From: Prolixibacteraceae bacterium | GTDB taxonomy: Bacteria > Bacteroidota > Bacteroidia > Bacteroidales > Prolixibacteraceae | Assembly (NCBI GenBank): GCA_003457135.1 | Contig: DMSQ01000013.1 | Coordinates: 271,735 to 328,272 of the forward strand | Direction of reading: 5' to 3' | DNA length: 56,538 bases | In this document: positions 24,687 to 32,102 of the stretch, piece after piece | Layout of the letters: every line of letters begins with the position of its first letter | How positions within the stretch are numbered: position 1 is the first letter of the stretch | Position numbers and translations under genes: made by a program | Notes under the pieces: model-generated | Told to the model about the DNA's origin: nothing | Databases searched by the model: none | What the model saw: only the letters and a program-made list of their open reading frames with translations

Positions 24687-24691
24687 AGCTT

Positions 24692-24976
24692 TTATCTGTA
24701 ATAGTAATCTAAAAATGTAATGAATATAACTGCCAGGAACACCAGAAATACAAATCCAACCATGAACCGCAGAAAGGGCTGATCAAATTTGAGGTGCATG
24801 AACCAGGTTAAAACAAGAATGGATTTTAATGTCGCAAAAATCATGGCTCCCAATACCGAATATTCATGCAGATTGACTTTGGTTATCCCGATTGACATGA
24901 AAGTAAAGGTAATCAATGCAATGAGGATATAGAAATAAATTTTGTAGGGTACAATATGATGTTTTTCTTTTTCCAT
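24692..24976 (-). CDS. Cytochrome c oxidase subunit IV (prokaryotic type)
   Basis: A 94-residue protein with three membrane segments (about 12-30, 38-60 and 67-90) and the family's Leu-Lys-Ser-Ile-Leu-Val-Leu-Thr-Trp-Phe-Met-His-Leu pattern in the second helix. It lies between subunits III and II, as is usual in Bacteroidota oxidase operons. It is an accessory structural subunit without cofactors. Confidence 0.88.
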   Translation of the reverse strand: MEKEKHHIVPYKIYFYILIALITFTFMSIGITKVNLHEYSVLGAMIFATLKSILVLTWFMHLKFDQPFLRFMVGFVFLVFLAVIFITFLDYYYR

Positions 24977-24991
24977 AGTATGGTGAGTTTA

Positions 24992-25612
24992 TTAATGAAT
25001 CAGATAGAATAAAGGAAACAGGAAAATCCAGATCAGGTCAACCAGGTGCCAGTATAAACCTGCATTTTCGAGCAACGAAGGCCGGTCAGCATGTGTGGTG
25101 CCTTTCTGAACTCTCCTCAAAGCAACAATAATGATGATCATACCGATGACGATGTGAAGGGCATGCAATCCGGTCATGACAAAATACAATCCGAAGAACA
25201 GGATTTCACCCTGCCCCATATCGTTGATCAAATGCTGAGATCCAGGCCAAATGCCGTGTTCAAATTTGACACCCCATTCAAAATATTTATTAATCAGGAA
25301 AATAAGCGCCAGCATGATTGTAATTTCAAGCAATAGCACGGTTAATCCTTTGTTCTTCTGCTGAAGCGATGAGGTTGACATGGCAATGGTCATACTGCTC
25401 ACCAGAAGAATAATGGTATTAATAGCCCCTATGGTTATATTTAGTTCGTGTGCGGCCATCTGAAACGCTTCCGGGTTAAGAAAACGGTAGATGGAATATA
25501 CGATGAACAATCCGCCAAAAAGCAGAAGTTCGGTAAATATAAAAAGCCACATTCCCAGTTTGGATGCTTCCGGATCGTAATGCGGATCTGAATGTTGTAC
25601 TACATGTTCCAT
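24992..25612 (-). CDS. coxC: Cytochrome c oxidase subunit III
   Basis: A 206-residue membrane protein with five predicted helices, matching the short bacterial subunit III. Family marks are the start of the first helix (KLGMWLFIFTELLLFGGLF), the Glu-rich loop before helix three and the GLHALHIVIGM segment with two His. It stabilises subunit I and supports proton uptake; it holds no metal. It lies 18 bases after subunit I. Confidence 0.93.
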   Translation of the reverse strand: MEHVVQHSDPHYDPEASKLGMWLFIFTELLLFGGLFIVYSIYRFLNPEAFQMAAHELNITIGAINTIILLVSSMTIAMSTSSLQQKNKGLTVLLLEITIMLALIFLINKYFEWGVKFEHGIWPGSQHLINDMGQGEILFFGLYFVMTGLHALHIVIGMIIIIVALRRVQKGTTHADRPSLLENAGLYWHLVDLIWIFLFPLFYLIH

Positions 25613-25630
25613 AAAAGTCGTATTCTTTAT

Positions 25631-27244
25631 TTAGTATTCGTAAGGACCGTCTTTTTCACCATAGACAGGTATTTCTTCAAAATTCTCAACCGGAGGCGGC
25701 GAGGGAACGGTCCATTCCAGTGTTTTACCATTCCAGGGATTAATTTCTGCAATCGCACCGATTTTTACTGACCTGAACAGGTTGATTACCACAATCAATA
25801 AACCAAAGGTCATGACCCACGAACCCAGCGACGAAAGGATATTTGCTGCGTGGAATTCGGGAAGGTAATCATAGTAACGACGCGGCATTCCGAGCATTCC
25901 AAGATAAAACATGGGCGAATAAAGGGTCAGGAAGCCAATGGTGAAAAAAGCCCATCCCACTTTTGCCCAAACTTTATCGTACATGCGTCCGAACATTTTT
26001 GGGAACCAGTAATGGATAGCGCCGAAGAATGAAAAACCAACTCCGCCAAATACAATAAAATGGAAGTGAGCCACTACAAAAGCGGTATCGTGTACATAAA
26101 CGTCGGTTGCCAATGCACCGAGCACCAATCCGGAAAGGCCTCCAATCATGAAAACAAAAATGAAAGTGACCGCCCATAAAAAGGGGATTTCAGGATTAAT
26201 GGAAGCTTTATGCATGGTCGAAATCCAGTTGAACACTTTAATGGCGCTTGGAATGGCAACTAAAAAGGTCAGGATGGAAAATGTATATTGTGCAGTCCCG
26301 CTCATTCCGGAAGTAAACATGTGATGCCCCCAAACAAAGTAACCAACAAAGGCAATGGCCAATGTTGAAGCGATAATAGCCCTGTACCCGAAAATATGTT
26401 TTTGTGAGAAGGTCGGAATAATTTCAGAAATGGCTCCCATGGCCGGAAGGATCATGACATAAACCGCCGGATGGGAATAAATCCAGAAGAGGTGCTGATA
26501 TAAAACCGGATCGCCACCCAAAGTTGGGTCAAAAACCCCGATGCCGAAAATACGTTCGAGAGCCACCAAAACAAGTGTAATTCCAATTACCGGTGTTGCC
26601 AGCAGTTGAATCCAGGCGGTGCCATATAGTGACCAGGGAAATAGCGGCATTTTCATCCAGGTCATTCCCGGGGCCCGCATACGGTGAATAGTCACAATAA
26701 AGTTCAACCCGGTTAAAATGGATGAAAATCCTAAAATAAAAGCCCCGAATATGGCTGGCAGCAGGTTGGTCCCTGTTTTAAAACTGTATGGCGCATAAAA
26801 AGTCCATCCGGTATCAGGCGTACCATTTCCAAACAGTACAGAAGAAATGACCAGAATGGCTCCAAGGACATAGAAGTACCACGACAACAGGTTCACTTTC
26901 GGAAAGGCTACATCTTTGGCTCCAATCATGATTGGGAGCATAAAGTTGCCAAATACTGCCGGAAGCCCTGGTATTACAATCATGAAAATCATGATTACGC
27001 CATGAACTGTAAATACCGCATTGTATGTTTGCGGATCCATAATGGTTTTTCCCGGTGCAATTAATTCAAGTTTCATGGCCAGTCCGAGAAGAACTCCAAC
27101 GGTGAACATCGTCAACATGGAGTAGAGGTACAATAAGGAAATACGCTTGTGATCGGTCGAGAAAATCCAGCTAAATATTCCCTTGTATTTTCCCTTGTAA
27201 TCGAGGTAGCTTACATCGTGTGGAATTTGAGTTACTGTTTGCAT
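25631..27244 (-). CDS. coxA: Cytochrome c oxidase subunit I
   Basis: Catalytic subunit of the aa3-type oxidase: reduces oxygen at heme a3-CuB and pumps protons across the inner membrane. The 537 residues carry twelve predicted helices. The His ligands are visible in order: HGVIMIF (low-spin heme), HPAVY (CuB with the cross-linked Tyr), WGHHMF (CuB pair) and AHFHFIVFGG (heme a3 and heme a). The HPAVYVMILP motif has Ala where many have Glu (HPEVY), which suggests an A2-type proton channel that uses Tyr-Ser in place of the Glu; this is inference. The SCO gene lies ten bases upstream. Confidence 0.96.
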   Translation of the reverse strand: MQTVTQIPHDVSYLDYKGKYKGIFSWIFSTDHKRISLLYLYSMLTMFTVGVLLGLAMKLELIAPGKTIMDPQTYNAVFTVHGVIMIFMIVIPGLPAVFGNFMLPIMIGAKDVAFPKVNLLSWYFYVLGAILVISSVLFGNGTPDTGWTFYAPYSFKTGTNLLPAIFGAFILGFSSILTGLNFIVTIHRMRAPGMTWMKMPLFPWSLYGTAWIQLLATPVIGITLVLVALERIFGIGVFDPTLGGDPVLYQHLFWIYSHPAVYVMILPAMGAISEIIPTFSQKHIFGYRAIIASTLAIAFVGYFVWGHHMFTSGMSGTAQYTFSILTFLVAIPSAIKVFNWISTMHKASINPEIPFLWAVTFIFVFMIGGLSGLVLGALATDVYVHDTAFVVAHFHFIVFGGVGFSFFGAIHYWFPKMFGRMYDKVWAKVGWAFFTIGFLTLYSPMFYLGMLGMPRRYYDYLPEFHAANILSSLGSWVMTFGLLIVVINLFRSVKIGAIAEINPWNGKTLEWTVPSPPPVENFEEIPVYGEKDGPYEY

Positions 27245-27253
27245 AAATCAAAA

Positions 27254-28132
27254 CTATTTATTTATTTTTTTTGGTTTAAAAATAAGCACCATGAAAAACA
27301 GAGCGGCGATGAATAAAATTAAGGTGCCCGAAATTTTAGTAACATTCAAAACGTATGCCTGACCAACCGGGTCGTATGAAAAGCAATACTGAAGTATTTT
27401 ATTTATTGTTGGGGCCGACATTCCTTTCGAAGATTCGATAATGGCCATCTTGAAATCAAAAGGCAGAAAATTTATTCCGTTCAGGTAACGGGTGATTTTT
27501 CCTTTCGGACTTACAACAGTCACCGAAGCTGCATGGGTAAAATCTTTTCCTGCCTTTTTGTATTTAAAACCAGTGGCGTTGGTCCCTTTGGAAATACTCG
27601 CGCTGTCTGAAACAAAAAATTTCCAGCCTTTGCTGATGGTTTCTTTTTTGGTCACCAGGTTCAGGTAGTTTGCTTTTTTCCTGATACCCAGATCTATGGT
27701 TTCCGATGGATCGAAACTGATAGTCAGAACCTGATAATCAACCCCGGAAATAAGATCAGACTCTTCCATAACCCTGGCAAGCCCTTCCATAAGCGGACTG
27801 CAAATTCCGGGACAGCGGTAATAAACCCAATTAATGATGGTAGGTTTATCAATCAAATCGGTAAGCGCCACACGTTGTTTATTCTCATCAATCAAATAAA
27901 TGTCTGTCGGAAGAAAATCATCTAAATGTTCAACTATCCCAATTTCAGGATCTTTGGTTAGGTCGTCAAATGCTTTTTGACCATAAAGATTAATTCCGGA
28001 GTATAGAACAAGAAATGAAATCAGAAGAAATGCTTTTCCTGAAAATAATGTAAAAACAAACTCATTCAACCCCGAAAATTTATTTTGTGACCTGCAATTT
28101 TGATGCATACCGAAATGTTGACTTTGGTTCAT
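27254..28132 (-). CDS. SCO1/SenC family copper-delivery protein
   Basis: Delivers copper to, or keeps reduced, the CuA site of oxidase subunit II. It is a thioredoxin-like fold with the copper ligands Cys107-Pro-Gly-Ile-Cys111 and His200. An N-terminal hydrophobic segment (about 33-50) and a C-terminal one (about 266-285, followed by Lys-Pro-Lys-Lys) place the domain in the periplasm with two anchors, a common Bacteroidota arrangement. With 292 residues it is slightly longer than usual because of an extended, polar N-terminus; a later start is possible. It lies directly before coxA. Confidence 0.93.
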   Translation of the reverse strand: MNQSQHFGMHQNCRSQNKFSGLNEFVFTLFSGKAFLLISFLVLYSGINLYGQKAFDDLTKDPEIGIVEHLDDFLPTDIYLIDENKQRVALTDLIDKPTIINWVYYRCPGICSPLMEGLARVMEESDLISGVDYQVLTISFDPSETIDLGIRKKANYLNLVTKKETISKGWKFFVSDSASISKGTNATGFKYKKAGKDFTHAASVTVVSPKGKITRYLNGINFLPFDFKMAIIESSKGMSAPTINKILQYCFSYDPVGQAYVLNVTKISGTLILFIAALFFMVLIFKPKKINK

Positions 28133-28224
28133 CCTGATTTTTGGTTTTCAGCTATCCAATTGTCTGATGGCTTTTTGTCCTAAGAAACCCCAAACAGTAA
28201 GGATTGTTTATAAAAATACACTAA

Positions 28225-28941
28225 TTATTTGCAGCAACTTCCTTTTTCAACCATTTCTTTTGGTGTAAGTTTTTCGGAGGTCGGGCTGATGAACGGAATT
28301 CCCAGTGACATTCCTCTCAGGATAAAAAGTACTCCAAGCATGAAAACAAAATAGGGTACAACTTTCTGCATTTTTAATCTTAATCGTTGCCCGATGGCAT
28401 CACTTGCAAGCGTAGCAACCAGTAGTAACGGAATGGTTCCGATTCCGAAAAGCATCATGAAAAGTATGCCGGAAAATACTGCTCCAGAACTGATCGCCCC
28501 GGCAATGGCAACATATACCAGTCCACAAGGCAAAAGGCCATTGAGTAACCCGATCATTAACAGTGAATAATAAGAGCGGTCGGTGAAGAGTTTTTTCAGG
28601 CGGAGGATCAACCTTGCTGCGAATCCACTGAATAAACCTGCGATAGTAATCTTTTCCCTGAAAACAAAAGGGAACAAAACGCTGATGATCATGGCGGAAC
28701 CAAGCAGAATGGAGGTCCATCGCTGAAATCCTGCCAGATGGATTCCACGACCGAGCAGGCCAAATAATATTCCAAGCATACTGTAAGTGGCAACCCTGCC
28801 TGAATTATACAAAACAGCTCCTGAAATTTTTGAAATCAGGTCGTGTTTTTTCAACGGCAACACGACTACAATTGGGCCGCACATCCCGATACAATGAAAA
28901 CTGCCAATGAGGCCAATGGTTAAAGGTGTGATAAAATCCAT
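28225..28941 (-). CDS. TauE/SafE-like membrane protein linked to cbb3 oxidase biogenesis
   Basis: A 238-residue protein with six or so membrane helices. It begins with Ser-Phe-His-Cys-Ile-Gly-Met-Cys-Gly-Pro in helix one and has a matching Leu-Pro-Cys-Gly-Leu-Val-Tyr in the second half, the signature of the sulfite exporter TauE/SafE-like group that accompanies ccoG and ccoH. These Cys/Met/His residues suggest transport of copper or reductant rather than sulfite. The C-terminus ends Gly-Ser-Cys-Cys-Lys, another potential metal site. Confidence 0.85.
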   Translation of the reverse strand: MDFITPLTIGLIGSFHCIGMCGPIVVVLPLKKHDLISKISGAVLYNSGRVATYSMLGILFGLLGRGIHLAGFQRWTSILLGSAMIISVLFPFVFREKITIAGLFSGFAARLILRLKKLFTDRSYYSLLMIGLLNGLLPCGLVYVAIAGAISSGAVFSGILFMMLFGIGTIPLLLVATLASDAIGQRLRLKMQKVVPYFVFMLGVLFILRGMSLGIPFISPTSEKLTPKEMVEKGSCCK

Positions 28942-28970
28942 ATGAGAGTTTAATATCTAAAGTTTCGGTT

Positions 28971-29073
28971 CATTTATTGTCATTCAGTCATTTAATTGTC
29001 ATTTGTTGTTTTTGGAGGTCAACCCGAGTTCGCTCTACAATGAATGATGCGAAGCAAATGACCAACAATGACT
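28971..29073. repeat. Long imperfect inverted repeat built of GTCATT units, copy A
   Basis: The left arm carries three GTCATT units (near 28979, 28987 and 28999) and the right arm carries the complementary AATGA(C/T) units (near 29043, 29057 and 29068), with GCGAAGC in the right arm. It fills most of the gap between the fixH-like and TauE/SafE-like genes. Related copies: 29587-29678, 31801-31897 and 44498-44585. Confidence 0.75.
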
Positions 29074-29099
29074 AATATTTATACCAGACTGCTCACTTT

Positions 29100-29552
29100 C
29101 TAATGTTCAACTGTAATTTCTTCCTCCTGATAATATCCTATTTCATTGACATTCCAGTCTATTTTTACCTGATATCGTCCTTGTTCAAGGCTTTTCAGAT
29201 CAATAATCTGGATGAAATCTTTATCCAGTTTGATTTTCAGCGTCAGGTCCCTTTTTTCTTCAACCGGACTGTAAAAATGAATTTCACCGGAATACTCCTG
29301 AAAAGTTGCCAGATTTGGGAAGGTGAGTCTCAAAGATTCCTCCGAAAGTTCGAACTTTATTTTTTCAGCCAGGGCATCTGTTTTCTGCATTTTCTCTATA
29401 TGTTCCTGATACTTGATTGATTTCTGATAGTAGTCCTTGTCCACCAAATCGTAATCCTGCTTCACCGCGATGGATACAAGAAAGATAAATCCTCCAATCA
29501 TTACAATCATGGCAAGCACAATGCTCGTTCCCCAGTTAAATTTTATCTTCAT
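29100..29552 (-). CDS. ccoH: FixH/CcoH-like cbb3 oxidase assembly protein
   Basis: Helps assemble the cbb3-type oxidase. A single N-terminal membrane helix (about 8-28, after Met-Lys-Ile-Lys-Phe-Asn-Trp-Gly) is followed by the family's Gln-Asp-Tyr-Asp-Leu-Val-Asp-Lys-Asp-Tyr-Tyr segment and a periplasmic beta-sandwich domain. I chose 29552 because relatives begin at this Met-Lys-Ile; the frame extends ten residues to an ATG at 29582 that lies next to a dispersed repeat. It is 151 residues long. It lies between ccoG and the TauE/SafE-like gene, the normal position. Confidence 0.87.
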   Translation of the reverse strand: MKIKFNWGTSIVLAMIVMIGGFIFLVSIAVKQDYDLVDKDYYQKSIKYQEHIEKMQKTDALAEKIKFELSEESLRLTFPNLATFQEYSGEIHFYSPVEEKRDLTLKIKLDKDFIQIIDLKSLEQGRYQVKIDWNVNEIGYYQEEEITVEH

Positions 29553-29586
29553 TTCTGCTTTTATTGAATTTTTAGTTGTCAATATT

Positions 29587-29678
29587 TGTCATTCATGGTC
29601 ATTTATTGTCATTCATGGTAAAAATCGACAACAAGAAAATAACAATAAATGACGTGAAACTAATGACTATAAATGACA
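29587..29678. repeat. GTCATT inverted repeat, copy B
   Basis: GTCATT units begin at about 29588, 29599 and 29609; complementary AATGAC units lie near 29648, 29662 and 29672. The arms can fold into a long imperfect hairpin between ccoG and the fixH-like gene. A 19-base tract at 29691-29709 that overlaps the ccoG stop codon recurs with one mismatch at 34417-34435. Confidence 0.78.
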
Positions 29679-29703
29679 ATCATTAACTGTCAACTGAGAC
29701 TGA

Positions 29704-31101
29704 TCACTGCTTTGCGTCCAGCGAATTGGGCCCGACAAAAGTGGTCGAAACCTTCTCAATTTGTTTACCATTTTCAAATATTCCGATCTCCAGATGGCTG
29801 TTCGACAATTTTACGTTTTCCTTCTTAATAACTATCAGCAAATCACGGTTGGCAACTTCGCCTTTTGCAACCTTTAGCGGATCGCCCATCAAAATGATTT
29901 CTCCTTCCGGAGATAAAAGTTTCAATTCGATGACCATTTCAAAGTTAGTTTTATTCATCATTTGCAGGTTATACAGATTGCTGTATTTATCAGCGCCATA
30001 TTCCTGAAACATGGTGCCGGGCGACCGGTTGATCGAGGTTTCAATATCGCCACGGACAGTAAAAAGATAGGTGATCACTGTCAATAAAGCGATTAAAACC
30101 AGTGAATACGCGATTACACGGGCATTAAACCTGATCTTTTGACCTTCCGAAATCGATTTTTCGGAAGCGAAACGGATCAATCCGGATGGTTTTTTTACCC
30201 TTTTCATCACCGAATTGCAGGCGTCAATACAAGCTGTACAATTGATACACTCCAATTGCGTTCCATTCCGGATATCAATCCCGGTCGGACAAACATCCAC
30301 ACAGTTGTAACAATTAATGCAGTCACCTTTCAGGCCGCGTTCGCCCTTGCCGCGAGGTTCGCCACGTTTATAATCATATGCTACCAAAATGGTATTCACA
30401 TCGAGCATTACTCCCTGCAAACGGCCATAGGGGCAAACGATGGTACATACCTGTTCGCGAAACCAGGAGAATACGAAATAATGAGCTCCGGTAAATGCGA
30501 GAACTCCCAGTAATATTCCAAATTGCTGGAGAGGCCAACCTTCTATAATTTCTCCCAGTTTAGCCGTTCCCGTTACGTAGGCGATAAAAGTCAGAATGGT
30601 GGCAAATGAAATACACAGGTAAATGCCGTGTTTCAGAATTCGCTTCAGAGCCTTGATCGCGTCCATCTCCTGTTGAGCCAGTTTTTGCTGCTGCTCCGGA
30701 TTGCCGTCGATCAGGTGTTCAATGGGCCGGTAAAGAAATTCAAGGAATACGGTTTGCGGACAAATCCAGCCACAAAATATTCTGCCGTAAATAACTGTAA
30801 ATAATACAATGAAAACGATGAGCGCAATAACGGCCAGAACCAGCAGATGAAAATCCTGTGGGTAAAAAGTGTTGCCAAACAACACGAACTTACGCTCCAG
30901 AAAATTCAGAAAGATCAGTGGCTCCCCGCTGATTTTCAGAAACGGCGCCAGGTAAAAGAAAATCAGTAAGGTCCATGCAATAATCCGGCGGATGTTATAC
31001 AGTTTTCCTTTTGGTAATTTAGGGAACAGCCAGACCCGATTCCCATCTTTTCCGAATGTTGGCGGGCGGTCCCTGAATGTTGATTCCTGATAGTTTTCCA
31101 T
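29704..31101 (-). CDS. ccoG: Cytochrome c oxidase accessory protein CcoG (FixG/RdxA)
   Basis: Membrane iron-sulfur protein that handles copper for the cbb3 oxidase (shown elsewhere to reduce Cu(II)). The 465-residue protein has about five membrane helices in the first 200 residues, with a Cys pair in FCGWICPQTVFLE and another in CTIVCPYGRLQG. Two 4Fe-4S ferredoxin motifs follow (CINCYNCVDVCP and CINCTACIDAC, about 265-300). A further helix then leads into a C-terminal Ig-like periplasmic domain. The stop codon lies in a short repeated tract (29691-29709). Confidence 0.95.
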   Translation of the reverse strand: MENYQESTFRDRPPTFGKDGNRVWLFPKLPKGKLYNIRRIIAWTLLIFFYLAPFLKISGEPLIFLNFLERKFVLFGNTFYPQDFHLLVLAVIALIVFIVLFTVIYGRIFCGWICPQTVFLEFLYRPIEHLIDGNPEQQQKLAQQEMDAIKALKRILKHGIYLCISFATILTFIAYVTGTAKLGEIIEGWPLQQFGILLGVLAFTGAHYFVFSWFREQVCTIVCPYGRLQGVMLDVNTILVAYDYKRGEPRGKGERGLKGDCINCYNCVDVCPTGIDIRNGTQLECINCTACIDACNSVMKRVKKPSGLIRFASEKSISEGQKIRFNARVIAYSLVLIALLTVITYLFTVRGDIETSINRSPGTMFQEYGADKYSNLYNLQMMNKTNFEMVIELKLLSPEGEIILMGDPLKVAKGEVANRDLLIVIKKENVKLSNSHLEIGIFENGKQIEKVSTTFVGPNSLDAKQ

Positions 31102-31104
31102 TAG

Positions 31105-31143
31105 AAGCCTCCCCCCAACCCCCTCTGAAAGAGGGGGCTTAAA
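31105..31143. repeat. C-rich/G-rich palindromic repeat, copy 2 (ccoG-ccoP gap)
   Basis: AAGCCTCCCCCC-AACCCCCTC-TGAAA-GAGGGGG-CTTAAAG. A 7-bp perfect hairpin (31119-31125 with 31131-31137) is preceded by a C run and flanked by AAGCC/CTT ends. It occupies almost the whole gap between ccoP and ccoG. Confidence 0.8.
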
Positions 31144-31147
31144 GATT

Positions 31148-31765
31148 TCAATTTTTCACTCCCTGCGGCGCTTTCTGATTGGGTGGATTAGTACCCTGTA
31201 AACTCAGAATATACTCGATTACATTATTTATCTGAGTTTTATTCAACTGACTTTTATAGGAAATCATTCCCTTTTCAAGCACCCCTTCGTTAATCACTTT
31301 CAGTAAATCTTCCGGTTTTCCTCCATGTATCCAATATTCGTCGGTAAAGTTTGGCCCAACCAAACCTTCGCCGAACTTGCCATGACAAACCAGGCAGGTT
31401 TTATCGTAAATGATTTTACCTGCAGCCAGAATTTGCTCTTGCGTCATAGGTGCAGCAGCCATTTTTACCGCTTCTTCTTTTACCGCAACTTCAGTTTTGT
31501 CGCGCGCAGCCATAACTTCCTTCCGATATTCCTTAACCTGGATGATGCTCTCATCTTTAAAAACAAAAAGAAGGATCAGATAGGAAATGGAGATGATAAT
31601 TGTTACGTAGAACAAATATTTTAGCCACGGCGGAAGCGGATTGTCCAATTCTTTAATCCCGTCATATTCATGATCTCCTCCAAAATACTTAATCTTGGTT
31701 ACCTCGTCAATTTCATCGTGAACTTCGTTGGGTTCCTTCAATTTATCGTTGTCATTTGTATGCAT
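31148..31765 (-). CDS. ccoP: cbb3 oxidase subunit III, single-heme CcoP
   Basis: Brings electrons to the cbb3 catalytic subunit. The 205-residue protein has a soluble start containing the family motif TKIKYFGGDHEYDGIKELDNPLPPW, one membrane helix (about 49-69), then one cytochrome c domain with Cys124-Leu-Val-Cys127-His128 and axial Met in EKGMISY. Proteobacterial FixP/CcoP carries two hemes; only one is encoded here, a known variation in Bacteroidota. Confidence 0.93.
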   Translation of the reverse strand: MHTNDNDKLKEPNEVHDEIDEVTKIKYFGGDHEYDGIKELDNPLPPWLKYLFYVTIIISISYLILLFVFKDESIIQVKEYRKEVMAARDKTEVAVKEEAVKMAAAPMTQEQILAAGKIIYDKTCLVCHGKFGEGLVGPNFTDEYWIHGGKPEDLLKVINEGVLEKGMISYKSQLNKTQINNVIEYILSLQGTNPPNQKAPQGVKN

Positions 31766-31800
31766 AGTTCCAGTATTTTGATTGAATTGTAAATTGTTAA

Positions 31801-31897
31801 TTGGTCATTTATTGTCATTAAGTCATTGGTAGTCATTCATTGTTCACTTCGCCTCAGAAAAATAAAAATGACAATGAATGACGCGAAGCAAATGACT
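31801..31897. repeat. GTCATT inverted repeat, copy C
   Basis: Left arm GTCATT units near 31804, 31814, 31822 and 31832. The right arm has AATGAC units near 31867, 31876 and 31891, with GACGCGAAGCAAATGAC, which is nearly identical to copy A. It lies between ccoQ and ccoP. Confidence 0.78.
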
Positions 31898-31910
31898 ATG
31901 ATTTCCTGTC

Positions 31911-32099
31911 TCACATCTCCATTTTTCCTTCTTCGGAAACTGAGTCTTCCAACGGCATATTGCTGAATTGGATTACTTCTTCTTTTTTCATCCGGAATGC
32001 CTGAATGGAGACAACCACGAAAAAAGTAAAGAAGATGATAAAACCTATCAGCGCATAGATTTCAACATTAAATATATTGCGGAATGAATCTGTTAGCAT
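31911..32099 (-). CDS. ccoQ: CcoQ-like small subunit of the cbb3 oxidase
   Basis: A 62-residue protein with one membrane helix (about 14-34) followed by a polar tail rich in Glu and Met, the usual form of CcoQ/FixQ. It lies 3 bases after the fused ccoNO gene. Short subunits of this kind stabilise the complex; sequence conservation is low, so the call leans on position and length. Confidence 0.8.
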   Translation of the reverse strand: MLTDSFRNIFNVEIYALIGFIIFFTFFVVVSIQAFRMKKEEVIQFSNMPLEDSVSEEGKMEM

Positions 32100-32102
32100 G
32101 GC

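Noticed and set aside
28971..29678. CRISPR-like array
   Set aside because: The GTCATT units are six bases long, occur in both orientations at irregular 8-11 base spacing, and have no unique spacers or cas genes.
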